Assembly: GCA_020026195.1 (NCBI GenBank)
Contig: JAHHQW010000005.1
Span: 5,028-69,027, forward strand
DNA: 64,000 bases
DNA from: Prevotella sp.
GTDB taxonomy: Bacteria > Bacteroidota > Bacteroidia > Bacteroidales > Bacteroidaceae
Reading direction: 5' to 3'
Made by a program: the position numbers and the translations under genes. Position 1 is the stretch's first letter, and the number at the start of each line of letters is the position of its first letter. Below, in pieces: positions 29,220 to 39,316 of the stretch. The notes under the pieces are model-generated. The model did no database searches. It saw only the letters and a list, made by a program, of their open reading frames with translations, and was not told the origin of the DNA.

Positions 29220-29825
29220 TTATTTAGAGTACAACTCAACGATTAACTGTTCCTTAATGTTCTCGGGGATGTCGGCACGCTCGGGCACGTGTAAGAACTT
29301 ACCGCTCTTTGTGTTTTCGTCCCACTCAATCCAAGGATACTTACTATGATTAAATCCTGCCAGTGCTGCTTCGATTACTTCAAGAGACTTTGACTTCTCG
29401 CGTACTCCTACAATCTGACCAGGTTTAACTGAATATGAAGGTATTGATACTACATTACCATCAACAACGATGTGCTTGTGACCTACAAGCTGACGAGCTG
29501 CAGCACGTGTCGGAGCAATTCCAAGACGGAAAACTACGTTGTCAAGACGGCTTTCGAGACTCTGGAGCAGAACTTCACCAGTAATACCAGAAGCTTTTGC
29601 TGCCTTCTCGAACAAATTACGGAACTGACGCTCAAGTACACCATAAGTGTATTTTGCTTTCTGCTTCTCTGCCAACATGACGCCGTACTCAGACATCTTT
29701 CTGCGACGGTTGTTGCCATGCTGTCCAGGAGGGAAGTTCCTTCTGGACAAAACTTTGTCTGCGCCGAAAATGGGTTCACCAAAACGACGTGCAATTTTTG
29801 ATTTCGGACCTATATACTTTGCCAT
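29220..29825 (-). CDS. rpsD: 30S ribosomal protein S4
   Basis: Primary 16S rRNA-binding protein that nucleates 30S assembly; in many bacteria it also represses its own operon. 201 residues. An S4 RNA-binding motif follows residue 90 ([28 protein letters not shown]). The zinc-binding cysteines of some S4 N-termini are absent ([20 protein letters not shown]), as in other C-minus S4 proteins. It is 11 bp before rpoA. Confidence 0.98.
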   Translation of the reverse strand: MAKYIGPKSKIARRFGEPIFGADKVLSRRNFPPGQHGNNRRRKMSEYGVMLAEKQKAKYTYGVLERQFRNLFEKAAKASGITGEVLLQSLESRLDNVVFRLGIAPTRAAARQLVGHKHIVVDGNVVSIPSYSVKPGQIVGVREKSKSLEVIEAALAGFNHSKYPWIEWDENTKSGKFLHVPERADIPENIKEQLIVELYSK

Positions 29826-29884
29826 AATTTAAAATAAAATTATCTTTATTATTTGTGATAATTATCAGTACGTTACTGCACCGA

Positions 29885-30274
29885 TTAAACTCTTCTTCTC
29901 TTCGGAGGACGGCATCCGTTATGTGGAATTGGTGTAACGTCGATAATCTCTGTTACTTCAATACCTGATGAGTGTACGGCACGGATTGCTGATTCGCGAC
30001 CATTACCCGGACCCTTTACATATGCCTTAACCTTACGAAGTCCGAGACCAAATGCTACCTTTGCACAATCCTCTGCTGCCATCTGTGCTGCATAAGGAGT
30101 ATTTTTCTTTGATCCACGGAAACCCATTTTACCTGCAGAAGACCATGAAATGATCTGGCCATCACTATTTGCTAAAGAAACAATAATGTTGTTAAACGAG
30201 CTATGAACATGAAGCTGTCCCATAGCGTCTACCTTGACGTTTCTTTTCTTTGATATGACTGCTTTCTTTGCCAT
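29885..30274 (-). CDS. rpsK: 30S ribosomal protein S11
   Basis: Platform protein of the 30S subunit. 129 residues. Diagnostic segments are [21 protein letters not shown] and [12 protein letters not shown], and the basic end [12 protein letters not shown]. It lies 9 bp after rpsM, with 59 bp before rpsD. Confidence 0.98.
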   Translation of the reverse strand: MAKKAVISKKRNVKVDAMGQLHVHSSFNNIIVSLANSDGQIISWSSAGKMGFRGSKKNTPYAAQMAAEDCAKVAFGLGLRKVKAYVKGPGNGRESAIRAVHSSGIEVTEIIDVTPIPHNGCRPPKRRRV

Positions 30275-30283
30275 GACTATTTA

Positions 30284-30664
30284 TTATTTAACAGCTTTTT
30301 TCTTATTTGCAACTGTCTTCTTTCTACCCTTACGTGTACGAGCGTTGTTCTTTGTGCTCTGTCCACGAACGGGAAGACCGTTACGATGACGAACTCCACG
30401 ATAGCAACCAATATCCATCAGTCGCTTAATATTCATCTGGACCTCTGAACGGAGGTCACCTTCTACTTTGAATTCAGCGCCGATAATTTCACGGATCTTG
30501 GCAGCCTGGTCATCAGTCCACTCGCTAACTTTCAAGTCACGACTTACACCGGCTTTATCCAATATCTTTGCTGAACTACTTCGACCTATACCATAGATAT
30601 AAGTCAATGCGATTTCGCCACGCTTATTCTGGGGCAAATCTACTCCAACAATTCTTATTGCCAT
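30284..30664 (-). CDS. rpsM: 30S ribosomal protein S13
   Basis: Head protein of 30S contacting the P-site tRNA and the 50S subunit. 126 residues: the helix-two-turn-helix ([21 protein letters not shown]) and the basic C-terminus ([22 protein letters not shown]) are both intact. Second-last small gene before rpsK, 38 bp after rpmJ. Confidence 0.98.
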   Translation of the reverse strand: MAIRIVGVDLPQNKRGEIALTYIYGIGRSSSAKILDKAGVSRDLKVSEWTDDQAAKIREIIGAEFKVEGDLRSEVQMNIKRLMDIGCYRGVRHRNGLPVRGQSTKNNARTRKGRKKTVANKKKAVK

Positions 30665-30702
30665 TGTTTAATTAATAAATTGAATTAATAAGTTTAATCT
30701 GA

Positions 30703-30819
30703 TTAACCCTGACGTTGTTTGTACTTAGGGTTCTTTTTGTTAATAACAAACAAACGACCTTTACGACGAACGATCTTGCAGTCAGGGGTACGTTTCTTTA
30801 CTGATGCTCTTGTCTTCAT
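30703..30819 (-). CDS. rpmJ: 50S ribosomal protein L36, zinc-free variant
   Basis: Small late-assembly protein of the 50S subunit. 38 residues from the ATG at 30819 ([20 protein letters not shown], ending NPKYKQRQG). The canonical zinc ribbon is Cys11, Cys14, Cys27, His33. Here those positions are Thr, Cys, Asn and Tyr, so only one ligand remains and zinc binding is unlikely. This is the C-minus form. It lies 13 bp after infA and 38 bp before rpsM, as is usual. Confidence 0.97.
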   Translation of the reverse strand: MKTRASVKKRTPDCKIVRRKGRLFVINKKNPKYKQRQG

Positions 30820-30832
30820 ATATCTCTATAGT

Positions 30833-31051
30833 TTATTTGTATCTAAATACGATTCTGCCTTTTGTCAAGTCATAAGGACTCATCTCAACCCTAACCTTAT
30901 CACCAGGTAGGATTTTAATGTAGTGCATCCTCATTTTTCCAGAAATATGTGCCATGATAGGACAACCATTCTCCAACTCTACTCTGAACATCGCGTTTGA
31001 GAGAGCTTCTACAATTGTTCCATCTTGCTCTATAGCTGATTGTTTTGCCAT
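30833..31051 (-). CDS. infA: Translation initiation factor IF-1
   Basis: Binds the ribosomal A site during initiation. 72 residues, a single OB-fold: [52 protein letters not shown]. First gene of the infA-rpmJ-rpsM-rpsK-rpsD-rpoA-rplQ unit, preceded by a 422-bp gap with its own promoter candidate. Confidence 0.98.
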   Translation of the reverse strand: MAKQSAIEQDGTIVEALSNAMFRVELENGCPIMAHISGKMRMHYIKILPGDKVRVEMSPYDLTKGRIVFRYK

Positions 31052-31183
31052 TCTTTCGTTTTTATTTTCTAAAGTGAATAATTCTCGGAAAAGTAACAGA
31101 GAACTATCTTCAATTTAAAATCTTTTTTCTATTGTCGTGACACATACTACAAAGTATTTCATGCTCTTTGACAAATTTGGTGC

Positions 31184-31216
31184 CAAAGATACAAAATATA
31201 TTCTAACAATGAACAA
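31184..31216 (-). promoter_or_regulatory. Candidate Bacteroidetes promoter for the infA-rplQ unit
   Basis: On the minus strand: -33 TTG at 31216-31214, 22-bp spacer, -7 TATCTTTG at 31191-31184. It would give a leader of about 125 nt before infA. Confidence 0.52.
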
Positions 31217-31274
31217 TATTCCGCTAAAATATGATTTTGTAATATGTAAAATATGAAAAATGACTTTATTATAT

Positions 31275-31360
31275 CCGTTTATGACCTTTCAAAGATAATG
31301 CGGAGATGCTGTATTTAAACTTGCAATCTTCATACATTAAATTTGAAAGGTCTCTAACGG
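31275..31360. repeat. Large imperfect inverted repeat in the secY-infA gap
   Basis: Inner arms GACCTTTCAAA (31283-31293) and TTTGAAAGGTC (31342-31352) are perfect. Beyond a 3-nt mismatch the stem continues with CCGTT (31275-31279) and AACGG (31356-31360). The loop is 48 nt. It could form a long stem in RNA from secY read-through. It is not a classic terminator, since no U tract follows on the minus strand. Confidence 0.7.
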
Positions 31361-31473
31361 TTAATTATTTTTTTAAAACTAGCATCGTGTCTTTACCGAA
31401 CGGTACTTGCCTAATTCTCTAATACTCTCGTATGAATATCATTCGCTATGATTCTGAAAGTTAATTCAAAACC

Positions 31474-32799
31474 TTACTCTCCACGTTTGCGTCCTGAGTT
31501 AAGGAGTCCGTCATAATGACGCATCATAAGATGACTTTCAATCTGCTGAAGTGTATCTATAACTACACCGACGAGAATTAAAAGTGAAGTTCCTCCAAAG
31601 AACTGTGAAAAGGCTTCCTGAACATTTAGCAGTCCTGCCAAAGCAGGCATAATTGCAATGAATGCTATAAAAATAGATCCAGGCAGTGTTATACGAGACA
31701 TAATAGTTTCTATATAATCTGCTGTATCCTTACCGGGCTTGATTCCGGGAATGAAACCGTTATTACGTTTCATATCTTCTGCCATCTGAACGGGGTTCAT
31801 CGTAATAGCTGTATAGAAATATGTGAATGCAATAATCAATGCTGCAAAAATAACATTGTATAGCAAACTGTTATTATCCATAAGAGTACGAGTAAACCAA
31901 CTAGACTGCTCAGGTGTAGAATAGCTTACAATTGCAAGCGGAATGAACATCAATGCCTGTGCAAAAATGATAGGCATAACGTTTGCAGCAAATAACTTGA
32001 GGGGGATATACTGACGTGCTCCTCCGTACTGTTTATTTCCAACAAGACGTTTTGCATATTGTACAGGAACCTTTCGAGTACCCTGTACTAAAAGGATTGC
32101 TGCACAAACTACTGCATAGAGTATGAGTATCTCAACTATAAACATTACAAGTCCACCGCCTGTGATTGCTGTAAATCTAGAAGAAACTTCCTGAATGAAA
32201 GCTTGCGGTAAACGAGCAATAATACCTATCATAATGATTAAAGAGACACCGTTTCCTACTCCGCGGTCTGTTATTCTTTCTCCCAACCAGAGAACGAACA
32301 TACTACCAGCTGCTAGGATTATAGTACTTGCAAACGAGAACCAGAACCAAGAAACACCTGATGCAAGTGCTTCTGGCGCCTGTAACTTGAGATTAAACAA
32401 GTATGACGGAGCCTGTAAAATAAGAATGAAAACTGTAAGTACACGTGTGTACCACATAATTTTCTTTCTTCCGCTTTCGCCTTCGCGCTGCATCTTATTA
32501 AAATATGGTACAGCAACAGCGAGAAGCTGCATAATGATAGAAGCTGAGATATATGGCATAATTCCGAGTGCGAAAACCGACGCATTGGAAAATGCACCAC
32601 CGGAGAACATGTCAAGCAACGACATCAAGCCGCCTGCAGTTTGTGACTGCAATTGTTGCAACTTAGCTGGATTGATACCGGGAAGGATAACAAACGAGCC
32701 GAAACGATATATAGCCGTGAACAAGAGGGTGATGAGGATTCGCTGACGCAAATCCTCAACCTTCCAACAGTTCTTCAGTGTCTCAATAAACTTTTTCAT
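31474..32799 (-). CDS. secY: Protein translocase subunit SecY
   Basis: Channel subunit of SecYEG in the inner membrane. 441 residues, ten transmembrane helices. Signature segments are RITLPGSIFIAFIAIMPAL and the plug/TM2 region (SLLDMFSGGAFSNASVFALGIMPYISASII). The typical cytoplasmic end LMMRHYDGLLNSGRKRG is present. Follows rplO by 4 bp. A gap without the usual map gene follows. Confidence 0.98.
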   Translation of the reverse strand: MKKFIETLKNCWKVEDLRQRILITLLFTAIYRFGSFVILPGINPAKLQQLQSQTAGGLMSLLDMFSGGAFSNASVFALGIMPYISASIIMQLLAVAVPYFNKMQREGESGRKKIMWYTRVLTVFILILQAPSYLFNLKLQAPEALASGVSWFWFSFASTIILAAGSMFVLWLGERITDRGVGNGVSLIIMIGIIARLPQAFIQEVSSRFTAITGGGLVMFIVEILILYAVVCAAILLVQGTRKVPVQYAKRLVGNKQYGGARQYIPLKLFAANVMPIIFAQALMFIPLAIVSYSTPEQSSWFTRTLMDNNSLLYNVIFAALIIAFTYFYTAITMNPVQMAEDMKRNNGFIPGIKPGKDTADYIETIMSRITLPGSIFIAFIAIMPALAGLLNVQEAFSQFFGGTSLLILVGVVIDTLQQIESHLMMRHYDGLLNSGRKRGE

Positions 32800-32803
32800 T
32801 TAC

Positions 32804-33250
32804 TTAGATTATAGTTGTGTTACCACCAACAGCTTTGATAGCTGCTTCTGCAGACTTAGAGAATGCATGTGCCTCTACGTCTACTTTTGCTGTGAGTTCG
32901 CCATTAGCAAGAACCTTGATTAATACCTTGCCGTTGGTCAAACCAGCTTCTACAAATTCTGCAAGACCTATCTTGCTTATATTCTTTGTTTCAGCAATGT
33001 GCTGAATTGTAGACAAATTGATTGCCAGATATTCCTTGTGGTTAATGTTCTTAAAACCAGCCTTCGGAACGCGACGCTGTAATGGCATCTGACCACCTTC
33101 AAAACCTATCTTTCTCTTGTAACCAGATCTAGCCTTAGCACCCTTGTGTCCGCGTGTAGATGTTCCACCGTAACCTGAACCACATCCACGACCGATACGA
33201 CGACGTGAGTGTGTAGAGCCTTCGGCCGGTCTCAAATTATTTAATTTCAT
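32804..33250 (-). CDS. rplO: 50S ribosomal protein L15
   Basis: 148 residues: the Gly/Arg-rich extended N-terminus ([20 protein letters not shown]) followed by a globular domain, as in all L15. Assembles late in the 50S subunit. 28 bp after rpmD and 4 bp before secY. Confidence 0.98.
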   Translation of the reverse strand: MKLNNLRPAEGSTHSRRRIGRGCGSGYGGTSTRGHKGAKARSGYKRKIGFEGGQMPLQRRVPKAGFKNINHKEYLAINLSTIQHIAETKNISKIGLAEFVEAGLTNGKVLIKVLANGELTAKVDVEAHAFSKSAEAAIKAVGGNTTII

Positions 33251-33278
33251 AATCGATTCTTTTTAAAAGTTTGATTAA

Positions 33279-33455
33279 TTATTCTACTACGGTTACCAAG
33301 TGGTGAACCTTCTGTATCATTCCACGTAATGTGGGAGTATCTTCACGCTCAACGATCTGAGAAATTTTGCGCAATCCTAGCGCATCAAGGGTACTCTTCT
33401 GATCCTTCGGCGCACCGATTCTACTTTTAATCTGCTTAATCTTAATTGTTGCCAT
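33279..33455 (-). CDS. rpmD: 50S ribosomal protein L30
   Basis: 58 residues from the ATG at 33455: MATIKIKQIKSRIGAPKDQK, then LDALGLRKISQIV and a C-terminal strand ending VTVVE. The KSRIG and LGLRKI segments identify L30. It lies 11 bp after rpsE and 28 bp before rplO, the usual spc order. Confidence 0.97.
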   Translation of the reverse strand: MATIKIKQIKSRIGAPKDQKSTLDALGLRKISQIVEREDTPTLRGMIQKVHHLVTVVE

Positions 33456-33466
33456 ATAATTTCTCC

Positions 33467-33979
33467 TTATCCGTTAAATACTTTGTCCATAGTAATACCA
33501 CGAGTCTGAGCAACTGTGTAAGCATCTCTGAGCTGGCTTAAAGCGAGCATTGTAGCCTTTACCAAGTTGTGAGGGTTAGAAGAGCCCTTAGACTTTGCAA
33601 GGATATCCTGAATACCAGCACTATCCAATACAGCACGCATAGCACCACCGGCTACAAGTCCTGTACCTTCTGCTGCAGGCTTCAAGAACACACGAGCTCC
33701 ACTGAAACGTGCCTCTACTTCGTGGGGAATAGTACCATTCAAAACGTGAACCTTGATAAGATTCTTCTTTGCTGATTCTACACCCTTAGCAATAGCTGCA
33801 GGAACTTCGCCGGCCTTTCCTAAGCCCCAGCCAAGTACACCCTTACCATCGCCTACAACGACTATGGCAGCAAACGTAAAGGTACGACCACCTTTAGTTA
33901 CTTTTGTAGTACGATTGACAGCAACAAGTCTGTCTTTCAATTCAACGTCATTATTAATTTTAACTTTGTCCATTGCCAT
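33467..33979 (-). CDS. rpsE: 30S ribosomal protein S5
   Basis: Decoding-fidelity protein of the 30S subunit. 170 residues. N-terminal double-stranded-RNA-binding-like domain ([28 protein letters not shown]) and C-terminal domain ([22 protein letters not shown]). 6 bp after rplR. Confidence 0.98.
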   Translation of the reverse strand: MAMDKVKINNDVELKDRLVAVNRTTKVTKGGRTFTFAAIVVVGDGKGVLGWGLGKAGEVPAAIAKGVESAKKNLIKVHVLNGTIPHEVEARFSGARVFLKPAAEGTGLVAGGAMRAVLDSAGIQDILAKSKGSSNPHNLVKATMLALSQLRDAYTVAQTRGITMDKVFNG

Positions 33980-33985
33980 ATTCGT

Positions 33986-34330
33986 TTAAAATTTAAGTCC
34001 ACCTTTACGTGCAGCGTCTGCAAGTTCCTGTACACGGCCATGGTAGAGATAACCACCACGATCGAATACAACTTTTTCAATACCAGCGGCGATTGCCTTG
34101 GCAGCGATTGCCTCACCAACCTTAGCAGCCTGTTCCTTCTTTGGCATTGTTTCCATGCCGAGCGAAGATGCGCAAACCAGTGTCTTACCAGTCAAATCGT
34201 TAATAATCTGTACGTAGATCTGCTTGTTGCTGCGGAAAACGCTCATACGAGGACGTTCAGCAGTACCATTTACAGACTTACGAATTCTGTATCTGATGTT
34301 TCTTCGTCTTTCTACTTTCTTTGTTGTCAT
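33986..34330 (-). CDS. rplR: 50S ribosomal protein L18
   Basis: 5S rRNA-binding protein, with L5 and L25. 114 residues: basic N-terminus ([20 protein letters not shown]) and the end [20 protein letters not shown]. Lies between rplF and rpsE with 18 and 6 bp gaps. Confidence 0.98.
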   Translation of the reverse strand: MTTKKVERRRNIRYRIRKSVNGTAERPRMSVFRSNKQIYVQIINDLTGKTLVCASSLGMETMPKKEQAAKVGEAIAAKAIAAGIEKVVFDRGGYLYHGRVQELADAARKGGLKF

Positions 34331-34348
34331 AATTGTAAATTATTAAAG

Positions 34349-34915
34349 TTATTTAGCTGCCGCTGTCTTACCAGACTTTCTGCGGATAACCTCACCCTTG
34401 AACAAGATACCCTTTCCTTTATAAGGCTCAGGCATACGGAAAGAACGAATTTTTGCACAAATAAGTCCTAACAATTCTTTGTCGCAAGACTCAAGAATAA
34501 TGATAGGGTTCTGGTTTCTCTCAGATTTTGTTTCAACCTTAACTTCTTTAGGCAACTGGAGAAATATGGGGTGTGTATAACCTAACGAGAACTCAACTAA
34601 GTTACCAGTGTTTGATACACGGAAACCTACACCGACAAGTTCAAGTTCTTTCTTATAACCTTCAGAAACACCAACGACCATGTTGTTGATGAGTGCACGG
34701 TAAAGACCGTGGAAAGCCTGCTTCTGTTTCTGTTCAACAGGGCTGTTCTCATCTATTTCTACTACTACCTGACCATCTGCAATCTTCACAATTATAGAAG
34801 AATCTACAGTCTGTGCCATTTCACCCTTCGGACCTTTAACAATGATGTGATTGTTGTTATTTTCAACAGTTACACCTGCCGGAATACTAATTGGTAATTT
34901 TCCTATTCTTGACAT
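34349..34915 (-). CDS. rplF: 50S ribosomal protein L6
   Basis: Binds 23S rRNA near the sarcin-ricin loop and factor site. 188 residues from MSRIGKLPISIPAG. The in-frame ATG at 34945 would add ten residues (MLCLLIGGFI) that overlap the intercistronic gap and are not family-like. Two repeated L6 folds; C-terminal GKGILFKGEVIRRKSGK signature. Confidence 0.97.
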   Translation of the reverse strand: MSRIGKLPISIPAGVTVENNNNHIIVKGPKGEMAQTVDSSIIVKIADGQVVVEIDENSPVEQKQKQAFHGLYRALINNMVVGVSEGYKKELELVGVGFRVSNTGNLVEFSLGYTHPIFLQLPKEVKVETKSERNQNPIIILESCDKELLGLICAKIRSFRMPEPYKGKGILFKGEVIRRKSGKTAAAK

Positions 34916-34929
34916 AATAAATCCTCCAA

Positions 34930-35325
34930 TTAATAAACATAGCAAAGAACTTCGCCACCGATCTTATTTTCAGCAGCTTCTTTGTTTGTCATTACACCAT
35001 GAGATGTAGATATAATTGCTATACCTAATCCGTTAATAACTCTCGGCATGTCCTTATAACCAGTATACTTACGTAAACCCGGCTTAGACACTCTCTTTAA
35101 GCACTGAATTGCATTCTTCTTTGTGCTTGGATTGTACTTCAAAGCTACTTTGATAGTACCCTGAGGACCGTCTTCAATGAATTTGAAGTTAAGGATATAA
35201 CCTTTTTCGAAAAGGATTTTAGTAATTTCCTTCTTCAAATTAGAAGCGGGAATTTCTACCACGCGGTGGTTAGCCATAATGGCATTCCTCAATCTCGTCA
35301 GATAATCTGCTATTGGATCTGTCAT
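34930..35325 (-). CDS. rpsH: 30S ribosomal protein S8
   Basis: Binds helix 21 of 16S rRNA; the spc operon repressor in E. coli. 131 residues: MTDPIADYLTRLRNAIMANH and the C-terminal IISTSHGVMTNKEAAENKIGG, with the conserved STSxGV motif. Confidence 0.98.
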   Translation of the reverse strand: MTDPIADYLTRLRNAIMANHRVVEIPASNLKKEITKILFEKGYILNFKFIEDGPQGTIKVALKYNPSTKKNAIQCLKRVSKPGLRKYTGYKDMPRVINGLGIAIISTSHGVMTNKEAAENKIGGEVLCYVY

Positions 35326-35380
35326 ATTATAAAATGTTTAATTAATCGGGACTTCCCCGACAATATTAAAAAATACTGAA

Positions 35381-35683
35381 TTACCAGCTTGCTTTCTTTA
35401 CACCCGGAATCAAACCATTTGAAGCCATCTCGCGGAACTGAATACGAGAAAGACCGAACTGACGCATGTAACCTCTTGGACGGCCAGTTACCTTGCAACG
35501 GTTATGCAAACGGATGGGATTGGCGTTACGAGGGAAACTCTGCAATTTACGAGCTGCCTCGTATGCTTCAGCAGGATCCTCTGTTGTAGCAATAACTTTC
35601 TTCAAAGCTGCACGCTTTTCAGCATACTGAGCTACTAACTTGGCACGCTTTACTTCACGTGCTTTCATTGATTCTTTTGCCAT
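35381..35683 (-). CDS. rpsN: 30S ribosomal protein S14, long zinc-free form
   Basis: Head protein of the 30S subunit. 100 residues, long form without CxxC zinc motifs: [20 protein letters not shown] and [20 protein letters not shown]. Lies between rplE (5 bp) and rpsH (55 bp). Confidence 0.98.
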   Translation of the reverse strand: MAKESMKAREVKRAKLVAQYAEKRAALKKVIATTEDPAEAYEAARKLQSFPRNANPIRLHNRCKVTGRPRGYMRQFGLSRIQFREMASNGLIPGVKKASW

Positions 35684-35688
35684 ATCTA

Positions 35689-36243
35689 TTAGTCTTTTTT
35701 AGCGGTTTTGAACGGAAGTCCGAATTCCTTCAAGAGTGCGAAACCTTCTTCGTCTGTCTTTGCAGAAGTTACGAATGTAATATTCATACCCTGGATACGG
35801 TCAACAGTATCGATGTTGATTTCAGGGAAGATAATCTGCTCCTGAATACCGAGTGTATAGTTTCCACGACCATCGAACTTTGTCTGGATACCCTTGAAGT
35901 CACGAATTCGAGGAAGAGCGATTCTTACGAGTTTCTCCAAGAATTCATACATTCTTTCACGACGAAGTGTTACCATAACGCCGATAGGCATCTTCTTACG
36001 AAGTTTGAAATTTGCAATATCCTTTTTTGAATATGTTGCAACTGCTTTCTGACCTGCAATAGTTGTTATTTCGTTAATAGCAACCTCAACAATTTTCTTG
36101 TCTTCTGTTGCATCACCCAAACCCTGGTTAATAACAATCTTCTTCAAAGCAGGAGTCTGCATACTAGAAGTATATCCGAACTGTTTCTGCAATGCAGGTA
36201 CTATGCGTTCTGCATATTCTTTCTTTAACTGTGCTGTATTCAT
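35689..36243 (-). CDS. rplE: 50S ribosomal protein L5
   Basis: 5S rRNA-binding protein of the central protuberance. 184 residues: [46 protein letters not shown]. Its ATG overlaps the rplX stop by one base (TAATG), suggesting translational coupling. Confidence 0.98.
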   Translation of the reverse strand: MNTAQLKKEYAERIVPALQKQFGYTSSMQTPALKKIVINQGLGDATEDKKIVEVAINEITTIAGQKAVATYSKKDIANFKLRKKMPIGVMVTLRRERMYEFLEKLVRIALPRIRDFKGIQTKFDGRGNYTLGIQEQIIFPEINIDTVDRIQGMNITFVTSAKTDEEGFALLKEFGLPFKTAKKD

Positions 36244-36563
36244 TACTTAATCTCCTCCCCTGATTTTTTAGCGATACGTACCTTCTTGCCTTCGTCTGTA
36301 ATTTTGACTCCGACACGAGTAGCTTTGCCACTCTTAGGATCGATCAAACTTAAATTTGAGATATGAATAGGAGCTTCCTGCTTTACGATACCTCCCTGAG
36401 GGTTCTTAGCACTGGGCTTTGTGCTTTTTGATACAAGGTTAAGACCTTCTACCAAAGCACGCTGCTCTTTTACTAAGACTTTGAGCACCTTTCCCTGCTT
36501 GCCTTTGTCCTCACCGGCCAAAACGATAACAGAGTCGCCTTTTTTAATATGTAACTTACTCAT
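36243..36563 (-). CDS. rplX: 50S ribosomal protein L24
   Basis: Early 50S assembly initiator. 106 residues with the KOW motif ([20 protein letters not shown]) at the N-terminus. Stop codon overlaps the start of rplE; 19 bp after rplN. Confidence 0.98.
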   Translation of the reverse strand: MSKLHIKKGDSVIVLAGEDKGKQGKVLKVLVKEQRALVEGLNLVSKSTKPSAKNPQGGIVKQEAPIHISNLSLIDPKSGKATRVGVKITDEGKKVRIAKKSGEEIK

Positions 36564-36582
36564 TACTATTCTTGTTTAAATG

Positions 36583-36948
36583 TTAAAGAACCTCAGGTGC
36601 CAGTGAAACGACCTTCATGTTAACTGCACGCAATTCACGAGCTACGGGGCCAAAAATACGACTACCGCGAAGTTCGCCAGCATTGTTCAACAATACGCAA
36701 GCATTGTCGTCAAATCTGATATATGAACCATCAGCACGACGAATTTCTTTCTTTGTGCGAACAATCAAAGCCTTTGATACTGCACCCTTCTTCAATTCAC
36801 TTGACGGAATGACGTTCTGAACCGATACCACGATAACATCACCCACACTTGCATAACGGCGACCTGTACCTCCAAGGACACGTATACATTTTGCCTCACG
36901 TGCGCCGCTGTTATCACATACTGTAAGTCTTGATTCTGTCTGTATCAT
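36583..36948 (-). CDS. rplN: 50S ribosomal protein L14
   Basis: Contacts 30S at intersubunit bridges. 121 residues: [20 protein letters not shown] and [13 protein letters not shown] are diagnostic. Starts 2 bp after rpsQ. Confidence 0.98.
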   Translation of the reverse strand: MIQTESRLTVCDNSGAREAKCIRVLGGTGRRYASVGDVIVVSVQNVIPSSELKKGAVSKALIVRTKKEIRRADGSYIRFDDNACVLLNNAGELRGSRIFGPVARELRAVNMKVVSLAPEVL

Positions 36949-36950
36949 AT

Positions 36951-37208
36951 TTACTTAGCTTTTTCAATTATTTGTACTAATCTCCATCTCTTAGTCTTGC
37001 TGAGAGGACGAGTTTCCATGATGAGTACCTTATCACCGATAGCGGCCTCATTATTTGCGTCATGTACATGGTATTTCTTTGTCTTCTGAACAAACTTACC
37101 GTACATTGGGTGCTTCTCTTTAAATTTAGACGCAATCACAATGGTTTTATCCATCTTGTCGCTTACAACGACACCCATTCTAGTTTTTCTTAAATTTCTT
37201 GTTTCCAT
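36951..37208 (-). CDS. rpsQ: 30S ribosomal protein S17
   Basis: Early-binding 30S protein with an OB-fold. 85 residues: [20 protein letters not shown] and [20 protein letters not shown]. 12 bp after rpmC. Confidence 0.98.
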   Translation of the reverse strand: METRNLRKTRMGVVVSDKMDKTIVIASKFKEKHPMYGKFVQKTKKYHVHDANNEAAIGDKVLIMETRPLSKTKRWRLVQIIEKAK

Positions 37209-37220
37209 CTGGACCTCTCC

Positions 37221-37415
37221 TTATTTATTAAGTTCTCTCTGATGAAGTTCTGTTTTCATACGTGCGATGTCACGACGAGCTGCCTTAATCTGTGAGGGAT
37301 TTTCGAGCGGTGTAACAGCATGGTTAAGTTTCATTTGGTTATACTTGCCAACTTCTGTCTGTATTCTCTCAGCCAGTTCTTCGGTTGTGAGTTCTCTTAT
37401 TTCTTTAATCTTCAT
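37221..37415 (-). CDS. rpmC: 50S ribosomal protein L29
   Basis: Two-helix protein at the tunnel exit where SRP and trigger factor dock. 64 residues: MKIKEIRELTTEELAERI, AARRDIARMKTELHQRE. 2 bp after rplP. Confidence 0.98.
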   Translation of the reverse strand: MKIKEIRELTTEELAERIQTEVGKYNQMKLNHAVTPLENPSQIKAARRDIARMKTELHQRELNK

Positions 37416-37417
37416 AA

Positions 37418-37846
37418 TTAAGCGTTTTTATCGTAATCACGTCTTATAACAAACTTAGTCTTCACGGGTAGTTTCTGAGCTGCAAGGCGAAGTGCCTCTT
37501 TAGCAATTTCTAATGAAACTCCTTCTACTTCAAAGAGGATACGACCTGGAGTAACAGGTGCTACCCATCCTGCGGGATCACCTTTACCTTTACCCATACG
37601 GACATCTGCCGGCTTACGAGTAAATGGTTTATCCGGGAATATACGAATCCAGACCTGTCCTTCACGCTGCATGTAACGATTTACAGCAACACGGGCAGCT
37701 TCTATCTGACGACTATCCAGCCATTTGCTCTCAAGTGTCTTGATACCAAATGAGCCGAAAGCCAGTGTTGTTCCTCTGTGAGCGTTGCCTTTGTTGCCAC
37801 GTCCATCTTGAGGTCTTCTATATTTTACTCTTTTAGGCTGTAACAT
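37418..37846 (-). CDS. rplP: 50S ribosomal protein L16
   Basis: Lies near the A-site tRNA elbow; needed late in 50S assembly. 142 residues: [54 protein letters not shown]. 14 bp after rpsC. Confidence 0.98.
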   Translation of the reverse strand: MLQPKRVKYRRPQDGRGNKGNAHRGTTLAFGSFGIKTLESKWLDSRQIEAARVAVNRYMQREGQVWIRIFPDKPFTRKPADVRMGKGKGDPAGWVAPVTPGRILFEVEGVSLEIAKEALRLAAQKLPVKTKFVIRRDYDKNA

Positions 37847-37860
37847 AATAACTTCTTACT

Positions 37861-38577
37861 TTAACGGTTATTGTTTCTCTTGCGATTACCGCCTCTTCTG
37901 TTACTGCTGCGGTTTGTCTTTTCCTGTGTGAAATTTGGTGTGAGATCGCACTTACCATAGATTTCACCACGGCAAATCCATACCTTAATACCTAAAAGAC
38001 CAACCTTAGTCAGTGCTTCTGCCTGACAGTAATCAATATCTGCACGGAATGTATGTAAAGGAGTACGTCCTTCCTTGAACATTTCCTTTCTAGCCATTTC
38101 AGCTCCGTTCAGACGACCTGAAATTAAAACTTTAATTCCTTCAGCACCTGCACGCATTGTGTTAGATACTGCCATCTTAATAGCACGACGGTAAGAAATC
38201 TTACCTTCCACCTGGCGAGCGATGTTTAATGCTACTAAATTTGCGTCGAGATCAGGTTTCTTTACTTCGAAGATGTTAATCTGAATGTCCTTTGCATAAA
38301 GTTTCTTCAACTCTTCCTTCAGCTTGTCTACATCCTGACCACCCTTTCCGATAACCATACCGGGGCGAGATGTACAAATAGTGATGGTGATAAGTTTCAA
38401 AGTACGTTCAATGACAATTTTCGAAACGCTTGCCTTTGCTAAACGTTCGTTAAGATACTTGCGGATTTTTGCATCCTCTACCAAGTTATCTCCGAAGCTT
38501 TTGCCTCCGAACCAATTAGAATCCCAACCTCTTACGATACCAAGACGGTTGCTTATCGGATTTACTTTCTGTCCCAT
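37861..38577 (-). CDS. rpsC: 30S ribosomal protein S3
   Basis: Forms the mRNA entry channel with S4 and S5. 238 residues: [22 protein letters not shown] domain ([20 protein letters not shown]) and C-terminal domain ([19 protein letters not shown]). The last ~20 residues are a basic Asn/Arg-rich tail. 5 bp after rplV. Confidence 0.98.
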   Translation of the reverse strand: MGQKVNPISNRLGIVRGWDSNWFGGKSFGDNLVEDAKIRKYLNERLAKASVSKIVIERTLKLITITICTSRPGMVIGKGGQDVDKLKEELKKLYAKDIQINIFEVKKPDLDANLVALNIARQVEGKISYRRAIKMAVSNTMRAGAEGIKVLISGRLNGAEMARKEMFKEGRTPLHTFRADIDYCQAEALTKVGLLGIKVWICRGEIYGKCDLTPNFTQEKTNRSSNRRGGNRKRNNNR

Positions 38578-38582
38578 TCTAT

Positions 38583-38990
38583 TTATTCTTTAACATCATT
38601 AGTAATGGCATCAACATAAAGTGTAACGTGGTTAGAACGCTTGCGGATTCTGTTGCCACGACCCTGTGCTGCCGTTCTCATTCTTTTCAACGTAACACCT
38701 TCATCAACGAAGACTTTAGAAATATAAAGTTCACCGTCTTCAGCCTTACGGTCATTTTTTGTCTCCCAGTTTGCAATGGCAGAACGAAGTAATTTCTCAA
38801 CATCAGCAGCAGCTGCCTTGTTAGAGAACTTCAGAACGCCGAGAGCACGGTTAACCTCCATACCGCGTATCATATCTACGACATAGCGCATTTTACGAGG
38901 TGATGAGGGTACATTCCTCAAGCGCGCAAAATACAATGTCTTAAGGGCTTCTTTTCTTTTTTCAGCCGATATTTTCTTTCTTGCTCCCAT
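38583..38990 (-). CDS. rplV: 50S ribosomal protein L22
   Basis: Its hairpin lines the peptide exit tunnel. 135 residues: [20 protein letters not shown], and the tunnel loop region [20 protein letters not shown] looks wild type, without the deletions known from macrolide resistance. 37 bp after rpsS. Confidence 0.98.
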   Translation of the reverse strand: MGARKKISAEKRKEALKTLYFARLRNVPSSPRKMRYVVDMIRGMEVNRALGVLKFSNKAAAADVEKLLRSAIANWETKNDRKAEDGELYISKVFVDEGVTLKRMRTAAQGRGNRIRKRSNHVTLYVDAITNDVKE

Positions 38991-39027
38991 TATATTATTC
39001 TTATTTTTTCAATGGATTTACAACCTG

Positions 39028-39291
39028 TTACTTATTACCGGCATGACCACCGAAACGACGTGTAGGTGAAAATTCACCAAGTCTGTGACCTACCATATTT
39101 TCTGTAACGTAAACAGGTATGAATTTATTTCCGTTATGAACTGCAACTGTATGTCCCACGAAGTCGGGAGAAATTACAGATGCTCTGGCCCATGTTTTAA
39201 CTACGCTCTTCTTACCGCTTTCATTCATTGCGATGATTTTCTTCTCGAGCGATACGTTAATATAAGGACCTTTTTTTAATGAACGACTCAT
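39028..39291 (-). CDS. rpsS: 30S ribosomal protein S19
   Basis: Head protein bound to S13. 87 residues: [19 protein letters not shown] and [20 protein letters not shown]. 25 bp after rplB. Confidence 0.98.
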   Translation of the reverse strand: MSRSLKKGPYINVSLEKKIIAMNESGKKSVVKTWARASVISPDFVGHTVAVHNGNKFIPVYVTENMVGHRLGEFSPTRRFGGHAGNK

Positions 39292-39316
39292 AATTTACTC
39301 TTGTTTACTTGTTTAA

